Positions 42,858-50,830 of a stretch of 64,000 nucleotides of DNA are shown here, piece by piece. The translations under genes were made by a program, and so were the position numbers. Each line of letters begins with the position of its first letter. The stretch's first letter is position 1. The stretch spans positions 1,178,001 through 1,242,000 of the forward strand of contig CBDASI010000002.1 of NCBI GenBank assembly GCA_965199585.1, in the 5' to 3' direction. Origin of the DNA: JAVVHH01 sp965199585. GTDB lineage: Bacteria > Pseudomonadota > Alphaproteobacteria > Acetobacterales > Acetobacteraceae. The notes beneath the pieces are model-generated. The model was not told where the DNA came from. It ran no database searches and saw nothing but the letters and a program-made list of their open reading frames with translations.

Positions 42858-44132
42858 CTAGGTATTCATCGCGTCGAAGAAGTCCTGATTGGTCTTGCTG
42901 TACTTCAGCTTGTCCAACAAGAAGTCCATCGAGTCGGTGATCCCCATCGGATTTAGGATCCGGCGCAGCACCCACATCTTCGACAGTGTCGCGCGTTCGA
43001 CCAGTAGTTCTTCCTTGCGCGTGCCGCTTTTGGTGATGTCGATTGCCGGGAAAGTCCGCTTGTCCGAGAGCTTACGGTCCAGCACGATTTCACTGTTACC
43101 GGTGCCCTTGAACTCCTCGAAGATCACCTCGTCCATCCGGCTGCCGGTATCGATCAGGGCTGTAGCGATGATGGTGAGCGAGCCCCCTTCCTCGATGTTG
43201 CGCGCCGCACCGAAGAAGCGCTTCGGCCGCTGCAACGCATTGGCGTCCACGCCGCCGGTCAGCACCTTGCCGGAGCTCGGCACCACCGTGTTGTAGGCGC
43301 GCGCTAGACGCGTGATGCTGTCCAGCAGGATCACCACGTCGCGCTTGTGCTCGACCAGCCGCTTGGCCTTCTCGAGCACCATCTCGGTGACGGCCACGTG
43401 CCGGGTCGCCGGCTCGTCGAAAGTGGAGGCGACGACTTCGCCTTTCACCGTCCGACTCATGTCGGTCACTTCCTCGGGCCGCTCGTCGATCAGCAACACC
43501 AGCAGGAACACTTCCGGATGGTTGGCCGCCAACGCGGTGGCGATGTTCTGCAGCATCACCGTCTTGCCGGTCCGCGGCGGTGCCACGATCAGCGCACGCT
43601 GCCCCATGCCGATCGGCGCGATCAGGTCGATCACCCGCGGCGTCATGTCCTTGCCCGGCCCCTTGGCGACGGACTGGAAGTTCTCCACTTCCATCTTCAG
43701 CCGCCGCTCCGGGTAGAGCGGGGTCAGGTTGTCGAAGTTGATGCGGTGCTTGACCGCATCCGGCGGCTCGAAATTGATGGTGTTCAGCTTCAGCAGCGAG
43801 AAATACCGCTCGCCATCCTTCGGCGCCCGGATCTGCCCCTCGACCGTGTCGCCGGTCCGCAGCGCGAAGCGGCGCACCTGGTTCGGGCTGATGTAAATGT
43901 CGTCCGGTCCCGGCAGGAAGTTGGCCTGACTCGAGCGAAGGTAGCCGAACCCGTCCGGCATAATCTCGAGCGTGCCTTCGCCATAGATCGCCTGCTCGGC
44001 ATCGGCCAGGCTCTTGAGGATGGCGACCATCATGTCCTGCTTGCGCAGGCTGGAGGCGTTCTCGATTTGGAGGGATTCAGCGTAACTGAGAAGATCGGCC
44101 GGTGGTTTGGCCTTCAGCTCGGCGAGATGCAT
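42858..44132 (-). CDS. rho: Transcription termination factor Rho
   Basis: Rho is the hexameric RNA helicase of factor-dependent termination. The 424-residue product has an N-terminal OB-type RNA-binding domain (GFGYLRS, DDIYISPNQVRRFALRTGD) and an ATPase domain with P-loop APPRTGKT (Lys190), Walker B VVILLDSITRLARAYN and the GGSLTIIATALIDTGSRMDE region. It lies in the rho-hemJ-hemH-hemE block next to the predicted origin, a conserved alphaproteobacterial order. The 159 bases upstream include a near-perfect hairpin at 44262-44287. Confidence 0.97.
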   Translation of the reverse strand: MHLAELKAKPPADLLSYAESLQIENASSLRKQDMMVAILKSLADAEQAIYGEGTLEIMPDGFGYLRSSQANFLPGPDDIYISPNQVRRFALRTGDTVEGQIRAPKDGERYFSLLKLNTINFEPPDAVKHRINFDNLTPLYPERRLKMEVENFQSVAKGPGKDMTPRVIDLIAPIGMGQRALIVAPPRTGKTVMLQNIATALAANHPEVFLLVLLIDERPEEVTDMSRTVKGEVVASTFDEPATRHVAVTEMVLEKAKRLVEHKRDVVILLDSITRLARAYNTVVPSSGKVLTGGVDANALQRPKRFFGAARNIEEGGSLTIIATALIDTGSRMDEVIFEEFKGTGNSEIVLDRKLSDKRTFPAIDITKSGTRKEELLVERATLSKMWVLRRILNPMGITDSMDFLLDKLKYSKTNQDFFDAMNT

Positions 44133-44261
44133 TCGGTCGCCTTAATATAAGGGGATCAGAAGAAGTGGCGCCGCTCGCGGCTGCGGGACGCCGTCCCAAA
44201 GAGGGATCGATGGGAGAAGGATGACCCGGGCCAGGACGGCCCTCATCGCGACAAGGTCCAG

Positions 44262-44287
44262 TTGACACCCAAAATTCCCGGCGTCAA
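44262..44287. promoter_or_regulatory. Imperfect inverted repeat between hemJ and rho
   Basis: TTGACACC (44262-44269) pairs with GGCGTCAA (44280-44287), 7 of 8 bases, across 10 bases. It lies 5 bases after the hemJ stop and 130 bases upstream of the rho start. It may be an operator in the rho leader or part of a hemJ end hairpin. Confidence 0.3.
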
Positions 44288-44291
44288 GGGG

Positions 44292-44747
44292 TCAGAACGG
44301 TTTGACGATCACCATGATCACCGCGACGATCATCAGCACCGTCGGCACCTCGTTCGCATAACGATAGAATTTATGGTCTTTCTGGTTGCGGTCCTGCAGG
44401 AAGTTCTTCCGCCATTTCCCACACGCACCGTGGAACCCCGACATCAGGATCACTGCCAGGAACTTCATATGCCACCAGTTGAGCGGCCACCACGACACGA
44501 TCCCCGGCGTCAACACCAGCAGTAGCCCGAAGGTCCACGTCGCGATCATCGCTGGCGTCATGATCTGCTTGTACAGCTTGCGCTCCATGATCTTGAAGCG
44601 CTCGCTTTCGGTCGAACCCCGCCGCAAGCCACAGTGATACACGTAGAGCCGCGGCAGGTAGAACAACGCCGCCATCCAGGCGATCAACGACATCACGTGA
44701 AACGATTTGGTCCACGGATAAGCGGCCAACAATGCCGACCAGATCAT
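44292..44747 (-). CDS. hemJ: Protoporphyrinogen oxidase HemJ
   Basis: HemJ oxidises protoporphyrinogen IX to protoporphyrin IX in many Proteobacteria that lack HemG/HemY. The 151-residue inner-membrane product has four helices and conserved histidines and a KFLAVILMSGFHG motif; SFHVMSLIAWMAALFYLPRL and YVYHC lie near the start. The ATG at 44747 overlaps the HAD phosphatase stop (ATGA). hemH and hemE lie just upstream, so three late heme-synthesis steps are together. Confidence 0.93.
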   Translation of the reverse strand: MIWSALLAAYPWTKSFHVMSLIAWMAALFYLPRLYVYHCGLRRGSTESERFKIMERKLYKQIMTPAMIATWTFGLLLVLTPGIVSWWPLNWWHMKFLAVILMSGFHGACGKWRKNFLQDRNQKDHKFYRYANEVPTVLMIVAVIMVIVKPF

Positions 44748-45424
44748 GCCGCCGACCGCCGCGCCTGCTGCAGGAGGGCCGGCACCTCGTCCAGCGACCG
44801 GATCAGCGTCCCACCGGCCGCGATCTGCCCGGCCCCATCGCCGTGTGGCACCAGGCACAAACACGCCATCCCCGCCGCAATCGCCGCCTGCGTCCCCGGC
44901 ACGCTGTCCTCGATCACCACGCAAGCGCCCGGAGGCACCCCCTCCGCCTCTGCCGCGCGCAGGAACACGTCCGGCGACGGCTTGCCGCGGCCGACCTCGT
45001 CGGCGCTATGCGCCCGCTCGAACAGGTGCATCAGCCCGGTCCGCCCGAACTTCGCCTCCATTTCGCGCATGCTGCTGTTCGATGCCACCCGGATCGGCAC
45101 CCCCATCGCCACAATCGCCTCCAACACCTCGATGACCCCAGGCATCAGCTCGAGCTCGCTCGCCAGCGTCGCGATCAGCCGCTGGCGCATCATCTCGACC
45201 CAGCCGTCCGGCACGTCTTGCCCGGTCCGCGCCGAAATGACCTGCGGCATCGCCTCCAATCGGAAGCCGACGAACTGCCGCATGCTCTCGGCCTCGTCCA
45301 TCGCCCAGCCCAGCTTGCTAACCTCGACAGCGACCGCCCGGTTCGAGGGCCCCTCGCTATCGACCAACACGCCGTCGCAATCGAAAATGACCAGCTGTAA
45401 CGGCAGCGCCGGCGGAAAACTCAT
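44744..45424 (-). CDS. HAD-superfamily hydrolase (phosphoglycolate-phosphatase-like)
   Basis: The 226-residue cytoplasmic product has the HAD motifs: FDCDGVLVDSE (motif I with both Asp), SNSSM (motif II), KPSPDVFL (motif III) and VVIEDSVPG (motif IV). The helical cap of subclass I lies between motifs I and II. It resembles CbbY/Gph-type sugar-phosphate phosphatases; the substrate cannot be set. It is inserted between hemH and hemJ and overlaps both by 4 bases, so it is translated with the heme genes. Confidence 0.9.
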   Translation of the reverse strand: MSFPPALPLQLVIFDCDGVLVDSEGPSNRAVAVEVSKLGWAMDEAESMRQFVGFRLEAMPQVISARTGQDVPDGWVEMMRQRLIATLASELELMPGVIEVLEAIVAMGVPIRVASNSSMREMEAKFGRTGLMHLFERAHSADEVGRGKPSPDVFLRAAEAEGVPPGACVVIEDSVPGTQAAIAAGMACLCLVPHGDGAGQIAAGGTLIRSLDEVPALLQQARRSAA

Positions 45425-46506
45425 GCCACCTCGGTCAAGCTCGGCGCCATCGCAGGAGCGGCACCGGCTCGCGCATGCGGGCAGTCGCCGAACGGCTTCG
45501 GGCACGTCCGCCCGCCCACGAACGAGCACAACCCGGGCCCACGCCCCAGCGCCGCCTCGGTCAGCTCGGCCAGCGCGTCGATGAACGCCGGGTCGCTGTT
45601 CTGCGTCGGCGCACGGAAATAGCCCTTGATACCCTCTTTCTCGGCCAGCTCCCGGTATTCGACGTCCAGCTCGACGAGCGTCTCCGAATGCTCCGACACG
45701 AACGCGATCGGCACGATCAGCACGGCCACGCCGTCATGCACCGCCCGCTCGATCTCCTCCTCGGCCGACGGTCCGATCCATTTCTGCGGCGTCGCCCGCG
45801 ACTGGTAGCAGAGCTTCGAGTCCAGCCCGTCCATCGCCAGCAGCCGCACCACGCCAGCCACCGTCCGCTCCATCTGGAACTGGTAGGGGTCGCCTTTCTT
45901 GATGATGATCTCCGGCAGACCGTGCGCCGAAAACAGCACCCGCAGCGGGATCTCCGGCGCCAATTCCGCCAGAGCTGCCTCGTAGCTCCGCCGCACGATC
46001 GCCGTCGTCGCCGCCAAGAAGCCGGAATCCGAATGGTAGCAGCACAGCGTCGTCGTCGGCTTGGCCAAGCCGACTTGCGCCGCCATCTCGCGCCACTCCG
46101 TCAGGCTGCTGCCCGTCGTCGTCGTCGAGTAGTGCGGATACAGCGGTAGCAGCAAGATCTCGTCCGGATCATAGGCTTTCACGGCCCGCGCCGCTTCGAC
46201 GCTGAACGGATGCCAGTAGCGCATCGCCACGAACGTCTTGATCCCCGGCACCCGCGCCTCGAGCGCCCGGCCCTGCTCCTCCGTCAACTCGAGCAACGGG
46301 CTCTTGCCGCCCAGGATCGCGTAGTTCTCGCTCGCCGCTTTCACCCGCAGGGTCGCGATCAACCGTGCCAGTAGCGGGCGCACGAAGAACGGCACCCGCA
46401 GAATGGCCGGATCCTTGAACAGGTTGAGTAGGAACGGCTTGACCGACTCCATGCGGTCGGGCCCACCGAGGTTGAACAGCACGACGGCGATCTTACGGTC
46501 AGACAT
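45421..46506 (-). CDS. hemH: Ferrochelatase
   Basis: HemH inserts Fe2+ into protoporphyrin IX, the last step of protoheme synthesis. The 361-residue product has the catalytic SAHGLP segment and the GPSAEEEIERA and FVSEHSET segments. The C-terminal region has cysteines spaced Cys-x7-Cys-x6-Cys (CSFVGGRTCPKPFGDC), consistent with a bound [2Fe-2S] cluster as in several alphaproteobacterial enzymes. The ATG at 46506 is preferred; a TTG overlapping the hemE stop is possible. It is followed by the HAD gene with an ATGA overlap. Confidence 0.95.
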   Translation of the reverse strand: MSDRKIAVVLFNLGGPDRMESVKPFLLNLFKDPAILRVPFFVRPLLARLIATLRVKAASENYAILGGKSPLLELTEEQGRALEARVPGIKTFVAMRYWHPFSVEAARAVKAYDPDEILLLPLYPHYSTTTTGSSLTEWREMAAQVGLAKPTTTLCCYHSDSGFLAATTAIVRRSYEAALAELAPEIPLRVLFSAHGLPEIIIKKGDPYQFQMERTVAGVVRLLAMDGLDSKLCYQSRATPQKWIGPSAEEEIERAVHDGVAVLIVPIAFVSEHSETLVELDVEYRELAEKEGIKGYFRAPTQNSDPAFIDALAELTEAALGRGPGLCSFVGGRTCPKPFGDCPHARAGAAPAMAPSLTEVA

Positions 46507-46559
46507 TCCAGGCAAATTGGCCAAGCCGCGCGTGGCGTCAAGCCGTTCGACGTGCCGCG

Positions 46560-47585
46560 TCAACCCTCACGCACATGTCGGACGAGTGCGGCGACGTGCT
46601 CCGGCGGTGTCTGCGGCACGATTCCATGGCCCAGATTAAAGATGTGCGGCCTGCCGCGCACTGCCGTCAGGATCGCCCGCGTCTCCGCCTCCAGCGCCGC
46701 CCCGCCGGCGACCAGCGCCATCGGGTCGAGGTTGCCCTGAGTCGCGATCCCCGCCGGCACCAGCCCGAGCGCCACCGTCAGGTCGGCCCCGGTATCGAAC
46801 GCCACGCCTTGCAGCCCGGCGCTCACCGCGTAGTTCCCGGCACCGAGTCCCGATAAGCGCGGGAAGCCGATAATCGGGATCTCGGGATGCCGCTCCTTGA
46901 GCACCTGCACGATCCGCTTGGTCGGCGCCGTCACATACCGCTCGAACAGCCGCGGCGACAGCACGCCGGCCCAGCTGTCGAAGATCTTTAGTACCTGAGC
47001 GCCTGCCTTCGCCTGCGCCGACAGGTACTCGATCGTGCTCTCGGTCAGGATGCCGATCAGCCGGTCCATCAGATCGGGCCGCGCCTGCGCCATCGTGCGC
47101 ACCCGCGCATGGTCCTTCGAGCCGCCACCTTCAACCATGTAGCAAGCTACCGTGAACGGTCCGCCCGCGAAGCCGATCAGCACCGTCTCCGGCCCTAGCC
47201 CCTCACGACAGCGCCGCACCGTCTCCAGGATCGGCTCGACTGCCTCGGCCACTTTGCTCGGATCCAGAGTCGCCAGCCCGGCCTCGTCCTCGAGTCGCGG
47301 CAATACCGGGCCTTCGCCCTCCTTGAACTGCAGTCCGTACCCGAGCGCCCACGGCAGGATCAGGATGTCGCTGAACAGGATCGCCGCATCGAAGCCATAA
47401 CGCCGGATCGGCTGCAGCGTGACTTCGGCCGCCAGCTTCGGCGCCGTGCACAGCGCGATGAAGTCGCCCGCCTCGGCACGAACCTTTCGGTACTCCGGCA
47501 GATAGCGCCCCGCCTGCCGCATCAGCCACATCGGAGGAGGCCAAACTTCATGGCCGGCAAGCACGCGCAGGACGGGGTGGGACAT
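46560..47585 (-). CDS. hemE: Uroporphyrinogen decarboxylase
   Basis: HemE converts uroporphyrinogen III to coproporphyrinogen III. The 341-residue product has the family signatures PPPMWLMRQAGRYLPEYR near the N-terminus and GFAGGPFT (about 130). The ATG at 47585 has ribosome site AGAGGG 6 bases away, which overlaps one half of the upstream CtrA box. In Alphaproteobacteria hemE is the classical left neighbour of the chromosomal origin, and here the predicted origin starts at its 5' end. Confidence 0.96.
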   Translation of the reverse strand: MSHPVLRVLAGHEVWPPPMWLMRQAGRYLPEYRKVRAEAGDFIALCTAPKLAAEVTLQPIRRYGFDAAILFSDILILPWALGYGLQFKEGEGPVLPRLEDEAGLATLDPSKVAEAVEPILETVRRCREGLGPETVLIGFAGGPFTVACYMVEGGGSKDHARVRTMAQARPDLMDRLIGILTESTIEYLSAQAKAGAQVLKIFDSWAGVLSPRLFERYVTAPTKRIVQVLKERHPEIPIIGFPRLSGLGAGNYAVSAGLQGVAFDTGADLTVALGLVPAGIATQGNLDPMALVAGGAALEAETRAILTAVRGRPHIFNLGHGIVPQTPPEHVAALVRHVREG

Positions 47586-47596
47586 CGTTTTCCCTC

Positions 47597-47611
47597 TTAA
47601 GAGATTCTTAA
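47597..47611. promoter_or_regulatory. CtrA-binding site, perfect TTAA-N7-TTAA
   Basis: TTAAGAGATTCTTAA is an exact full CtrA box. It lies 12-26 bases upstream of the hemE ATG inside the predicted origin, and its spacer carries a GATTC (GANTC) methylation site. In Caulobacter CtrA binds the origin and blocks initiation while affecting the hemE promoter. Confidence 0.7.
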
Positions 47612-47680
47612 GACTTTGGAGTGGAGGTGAAGGAGCCTGTGAAACCAGGGGTACCCGGTGATTCCTACCCTGTCCCTCCA

Positions 47681-47689
47681 TTATCCACA
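47681..47689 (+). promoter_or_regulatory. DnaA box, perfect consensus
   Basis: TTATCCACA matches the high-affinity DnaA box exactly and lies in the middle of the hemE-DUF299 gap. Confidence 0.75.
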
Positions 47690-47692
47690 GCC

Positions 47693-47749
47693 GACTCACC
47701 CCGCAAGTCTTTGACTCCGCCCGCGGACTCCGACTCACACCCATGAGTC
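47693..47749. promoter_or_regulatory. Cluster of five GANTC (CcrM) methylation sites
   Basis: Four GACTC (47693, 47713, 47726, 47732) and one GAGTC (47745) fall within 57 bases, all GANTC, the target of the CcrM methylase. The dense cluster next to the DnaA box suggests methylation-sensitive control of initiation. Confidence 0.6.
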
Positions 47750-47869
47750 GGCAAGAACCCGGAAAATTCGCCAACCGTACCGCCAATTGACGATTCGTTC
47801 CCCGTTCACCGGCAGGCTCGGTTCGTCGACCCCTGACAAACCCGAGTTATCCCCGTTATCCTCGCAACC

Positions 47870-48757
47870 ATGGAGCATCGTATCGACCTGCATCTGGTCT
47901 CTGACGCGACCGGCGAGACCCTCAACAGCATCGCCCGCGCGACGGTGTCCCAATTCGAGGACGTCAGCATTCAGTACCACCGCTGGAGCCTGATCCGGAC
48001 CCGCTTCCAGCTGCACCGCGTGCTCGAAGGCATCGAGGCCGATCCCGGCCCGGTCCTCTCCACCGTCATTGACAAGGCTCTACGCGACGACCTGGAGAAG
48101 ACCTGTCACCGCCTCGGCGTCCCCGTCATCAACGTGCTCGACCCGGTGCTCACCTTGCTGCAGGAGCACATCGGCGAGCAGGCGCAGGCCCGGCCGGGCC
48201 GCCAATACGTGCTCGATGCCGATTACTTCCGCCGCATCGACGCCATGCACTACGTGCTCGCCCACGATGACGGCCAAGCCCAGGCCGGCCTGGCTGAAGC
48301 CGACGTCGTCCTGATCGGCGTCTCCCGCAGCAGCAAGACGCCCACCTCCTTCTATCTGGCCAACCGCGGCATCAAGGCCGCCAACATCCCCTTGGTCCCC
48401 GGCACGCCGGATCCGCCGGGACTGGAGAACCCTCGCGCGCCGGTCATCGGCCTGACCATTGACCCGCTCGCGTTGATTGAAATCCGTCGCCATCGGCTCA
48501 AGCTGATCGGCAAGGGCGGCGACACCGGCCGTATTCGTGACGAACAGACCGATTACGTCGACACCGAGACGGTGAAATCCGAACTGCTCTGGGCCCGCCG
48601 CCTCTGCACCCGCCGCGGCTGGCCCGTCATCGACGTGACCCGGCGCTCCATCGAGGAAACCGCTGCCACGGTGCTGCAATTGATGGACGCCTGGCACGAA
48701 CGGCGCCGCAAGGCCGATGCGCATCCGATGCCAAACGTGCCGCCTTTGCCGCTATGA
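47870..48757 (+). CDS. ppsR: Pyruvate phosphate dikinase regulatory protein (DUF299, PPSR family)
   Basis: DUF299 proteins are bifunctional kinase/phosphorylases that switch pyruvate phosphate dikinase or PEP synthase off and on. The 295-residue product has the conserved LHLVSDATGET start, the P-loop GVSRSSKTPTS (about 151-161) and the TIDPLALIEIRRHRL segment. It is the RP001-type gene that flanks the origin in Alphaproteobacteria. The ATG at 47870 is the first good start. It overlaps maf by 4 bases (ATGA). A dikinase gene is not in the window. Confidence 0.95.
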   Translation: MEHRIDLHLVSDATGETLNSIARATVSQFEDVSIQYHRWSLIRTRFQLHRVLEGIEADPGPVLSTVIDKALRDDLEKTCHRLGVPVINVLDPVLTLLQEHIGEQAQARPGRQYVLDADYFRRIDAMHYVLAHDDGQAQAGLAEADVVLIGVSRSSKTPTSFYLANRGIKAANIPLVPGTPDPPGLENPRAPVIGLTIDPLALIEIRRHRLKLIGKGGDTGRIRDEQTDYVDTETVKSELLWARRLCTRRGWPVIDVTRRSIEETAATVLQLMDAWHERRRKADAHPMPNVPPLPL

Positions 48758-49329
48758 TCCTCGCCAGCCAGTCGACAGCCCGCGCTTCCCTCCTGCGCGC
48801 CGCCGGGCTGGTGTTCGAGCAGCGCCCGACGCGGATCGACGAGGCCAGCGTCAAGGAGTCGTTCGGCGGCAGCGACCCCGACGAGTGCGCCCTCATGCTG
48901 GCTAGCCTCAAGGCCGGCCGCATCCGCACGCCGGATACGCTCATCATCGGCGCGGACCAGCTCCTCGTCTGCAATGGCGAGTGGTTCGACAAGCCCCCCG
49001 ACCTCGCATCCGCCCGCATCCAGCTGCAGCGGCTGCGCGGCCAGACTCACACCCTAGTCACCGCCATCGTCTGTCACCGTGACGGCACCGAGATCTGGCG
49101 GCACGTCGCCCGCCCCGCGCTCCGTATGCGCCGGTTCAGCGACGCCTTCCTCGATGATTATCTTGCGCTCGAGGGCGACGCCGTCCTGTCCAGCGTCGGC
49201 GCCTACCGCCTCGAAGGTCCGGGCATCCAGCTCTTCGACGCCATCGACGGCGAATACGCCGCCATCCTCGGCTTGCCCCTGCTCGCTTTGCTCGGCTTCC
49301 TGCGGCAACATGGCGCCCTCAGGACATAG
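48754..49329 (+). CDS. maf: Maf-family nucleotide pyrophosphatase
   Basis: Maf proteins hydrolyse non-canonical nucleoside triphosphates and are linked to septum formation. The 191-residue product has the typical start LASQSTARASLLRAAGL, the conserved IIGADQLLV segment (about 66-74), and SVGAYRLEGPGIQLFDAIDG near 144-163. Metal and phosphate-binding residues are in place. It is coupled to the DUF299 gene, as in Caulobacter next to the origin, but aroE, coaE and dnaQ do not follow here. Confidence 0.94.
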   Translation: MILASQSTARASLLRAAGLVFEQRPTRIDEASVKESFGGSDPDECALMLASLKAGRIRTPDTLIIGADQLLVCNGEWFDKPPDLASARIQLQRLRGQTHTLVTAIVCHRDGTEIWRHVARPALRMRRFSDAFLDDYLALEGDAVLSSVGAYRLEGPGIQLFDAIDGEYAAILGLPLLALLGFLRQHGALRT

Positions 49330-49352
49330 AGACCGCACGGTCGGGGAGAGAA

Positions 49353-50063
49353 ATGGCGAACAAGGTTTACTCGGACGCGACGGCCGCACTGGCAGGCCTG
49401 CTACGCGACGACATGCTCATCATGGCGGGTGGCTTCGGCCTCTGCGGCATCCCCACCGCGCTGATCGAGGCGATCAAGGAGAGCGGCGTCAAGAACCTGA
49501 CCTTCGTGTCCAACAACGCCGGCGTCGATGACGCCGGACTCGGCATCTTGCTGCAGACCCGGCAGGTCAAGAAGATGATCAGCTCCTACGTGGGCGAGAA
49601 CGCCACCTTCATGCGCCAGTATCTCGCCGGCGAACTGGAGATCGAGTTCAACCCCCAGGGCACGCTGGCCGAACGCATCCGCGCCGGCGGGGCAGGGATC
49701 CCCGCCTTCTTCACCCGCACCGGCGCCGGCACCAAGATCGCCGAAGGCAAGGAAGAGCGCGAGTTCGACGGCCATCGCTACATCATGGAGCGCGGCCTGT
49801 TCGCCGACCTGGCCATCGTCCACGCCTGGAAAGGCGATACCGAAGGCAACCTCGTCTACCGCCGCACCGCGCGGAACTTCAATCCGCCGATGGCCACCGC
49901 CGCCAAGGTCACGGTCGCCGAAGTCGAGCACTTGGTCCAGCCCGGCGACCTCGACCCCGACCACATCATCACCCCCGGCATCTTCGTCAAACGCCTGATC
50001 GAAGTCCCGAACGCCGAGAAGCGCATCGAACAGCGCACCGTTCGCAAGCGCGAACTCGTATAG
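49353..50063 (+). CDS. 3-oxoacid CoA-transferase subunit A
   Basis: The A subunit of the succinyl-CoA:3-oxoacid CoA-transferase (SCOT/AtoD) family transfers CoA between succinyl-CoA and acetoacetate or related acids in ketone or polyhydroxybutyrate breakdown. The 236-residue product has GGFGLCGIPTALI (about 26-38) and GNLVYRRTARNFNP near the middle. It is followed by the B subunit gene 11 bases on; both are needed for activity. The acyl substrate range is inferred from family only. Confidence 0.93.
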   Translation: MANKVYSDATAALAGLLRDDMLIMAGGFGLCGIPTALIEAIKESGVKNLTFVSNNAGVDDAGLGILLQTRQVKKMISSYVGENATFMRQYLAGELEIEFNPQGTLAERIRAGGAGIPAFFTRTGAGTKIAEGKEEREFDGHRYIMERGLFADLAIVHAWKGDTEGNLVYRRTARNFNPPMATAAKVTVAEVEHLVQPGDLDPDHIITPGIFVKRLIEVPNAEKRIEQRTVRKRELV

Positions 50064-50074
50064 GAGGCCGACCC

Positions 50075-50734
50075 ATGGCATGGACACGTGACGAAATGGC
50101 CGCCCGCGCTGCCCGCGAGCTCGAGGACGGCATGTACGTCAACCTCGGCATCGGCATCCCGACCTTGGTCGCCAACTGGATCCCGGACGGCATCAGCGTC
50201 CAGCTCCACAGCGAGAACGGCATGCTCGGCATCGGCCCGTTCCCCTTCGAAGGCGAGGAGGACGCCGACCTCATCAACGCCGGCAAGCAGACCGTCACCA
50301 TGCTGCCCACCACCAGCATCTTCGACAGCGCCCAGAGCTTCGGCATGATCCGCGGCGGCCATATCGCCGTCAGCATCCTCGGCGCGCTGCAGGTGGCCGA
50401 GAACGGCGACCTGGCCAACTGGATGGTGCCCGGCAAGATGGTCAAGGGCATGGGCGGCGCGATGGACCTCGTCGCCGGCGTCGGTAAATGCGTCGTGTTG
50501 ATGGAACACACGGCCAAGGGTGCGCCAAAGATCCTCAAGCGCTGCAACCTGCCGCTGACCGGCGCCGGCGTCGTCAGCCTCATCGTGACCGATCTCTGCG
50601 TCTTCGCGGTCGATCGTCCCGGCCAGGACGGCCTGACCCTGTTGGAGATCGCGCCGGGCGTCACGGTCGAGGAGCTCCGCTCCAAAACCGAGGCCGATTT
50701 CCACGTCGCGGCCGACCAGCGCGTCTCGGCCTGA
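50075..50734 (+). CDS. 3-oxoacid CoA-transferase subunit B
   Basis: The 219-residue B subunit supplies the catalytic glutamate in the SENG motif (HSENGMLGIGP, about 48-58). VNLGIGIPTLVANWI lies near the N-terminus, and the conserved GGHIAVSILGALQV segment near 100. It pairs with the preceding A subunit to form the SCOT/Ato enzyme. A 10-base hairpin lies 9 bases after its stop. Confidence 0.94.
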   Translation: MAWTRDEMAARAARELEDGMYVNLGIGIPTLVANWIPDGISVQLHSENGMLGIGPFPFEGEEDADLINAGKQTVTMLPTTSIFDSAQSFGMIRGGHIAVSILGALQVAENGDLANWMVPGKMVKGMGGAMDLVAGVGKCVVLMEHTAKGAPKILKRCNLPLTGAGVVSLIVTDLCVFAVDRPGQDGLTLLEIAPGVTVEELRSKTEADFHVAADQRVSA

Positions 50735-50742
50735 CGTAAATA

Positions 50743-50780
50743 GGCCGGCGGCGCCACCCGATAGGGGATTGCCGCCGGCC
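50743..50780 (+). terminator. Hairpin after the CoA-transferase genes
   Basis: GGCCGGCGGC (50743-50752) pairs perfectly with GCCGCCGGCC (50771-50780) across an 18-base loop. It begins 9 bases after the subunit B stop, in the gap before tRNA-Ala. No T-run follows, so termination strength is uncertain. Confidence 0.4.
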
Positions 50781-50830
50781 GGATGCGACGGTATATGCCC
50801 GCTTCCCGAACGCCAAGTTCTTGGACGTAT

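Larger units (their letters stand above)
47586..47869. other. Predicted chromosomal replication origin (oriC)
   Basis: This 284-base gap lies between hemE and the DUF299 regulator (RP001-type), the conserved position of alphaproteobacterial origins such as in Caulobacter and Rickettsia. It has an exact DnaA box (47681-47689), a CtrA box (47597-47611) and eight GANTC sites (47603, 47660, 47693, 47713, 47726, 47732, 47745 and 47792), where about one would be expected. The strands flip here: genes on both sides are transcribed away from it. Only one perfect DnaA box was found, with two weak TTATCC-type matches at 47847 and 47856, fewer than in well-known origins. Confidence 0.8.

Noticed and set aside
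44690..44706. parS-like sequence with CACGTGAAAC inside hemJ
   Set aside because: Only the right half matches; the left half does not pair, and it encodes conserved hemJ residues.
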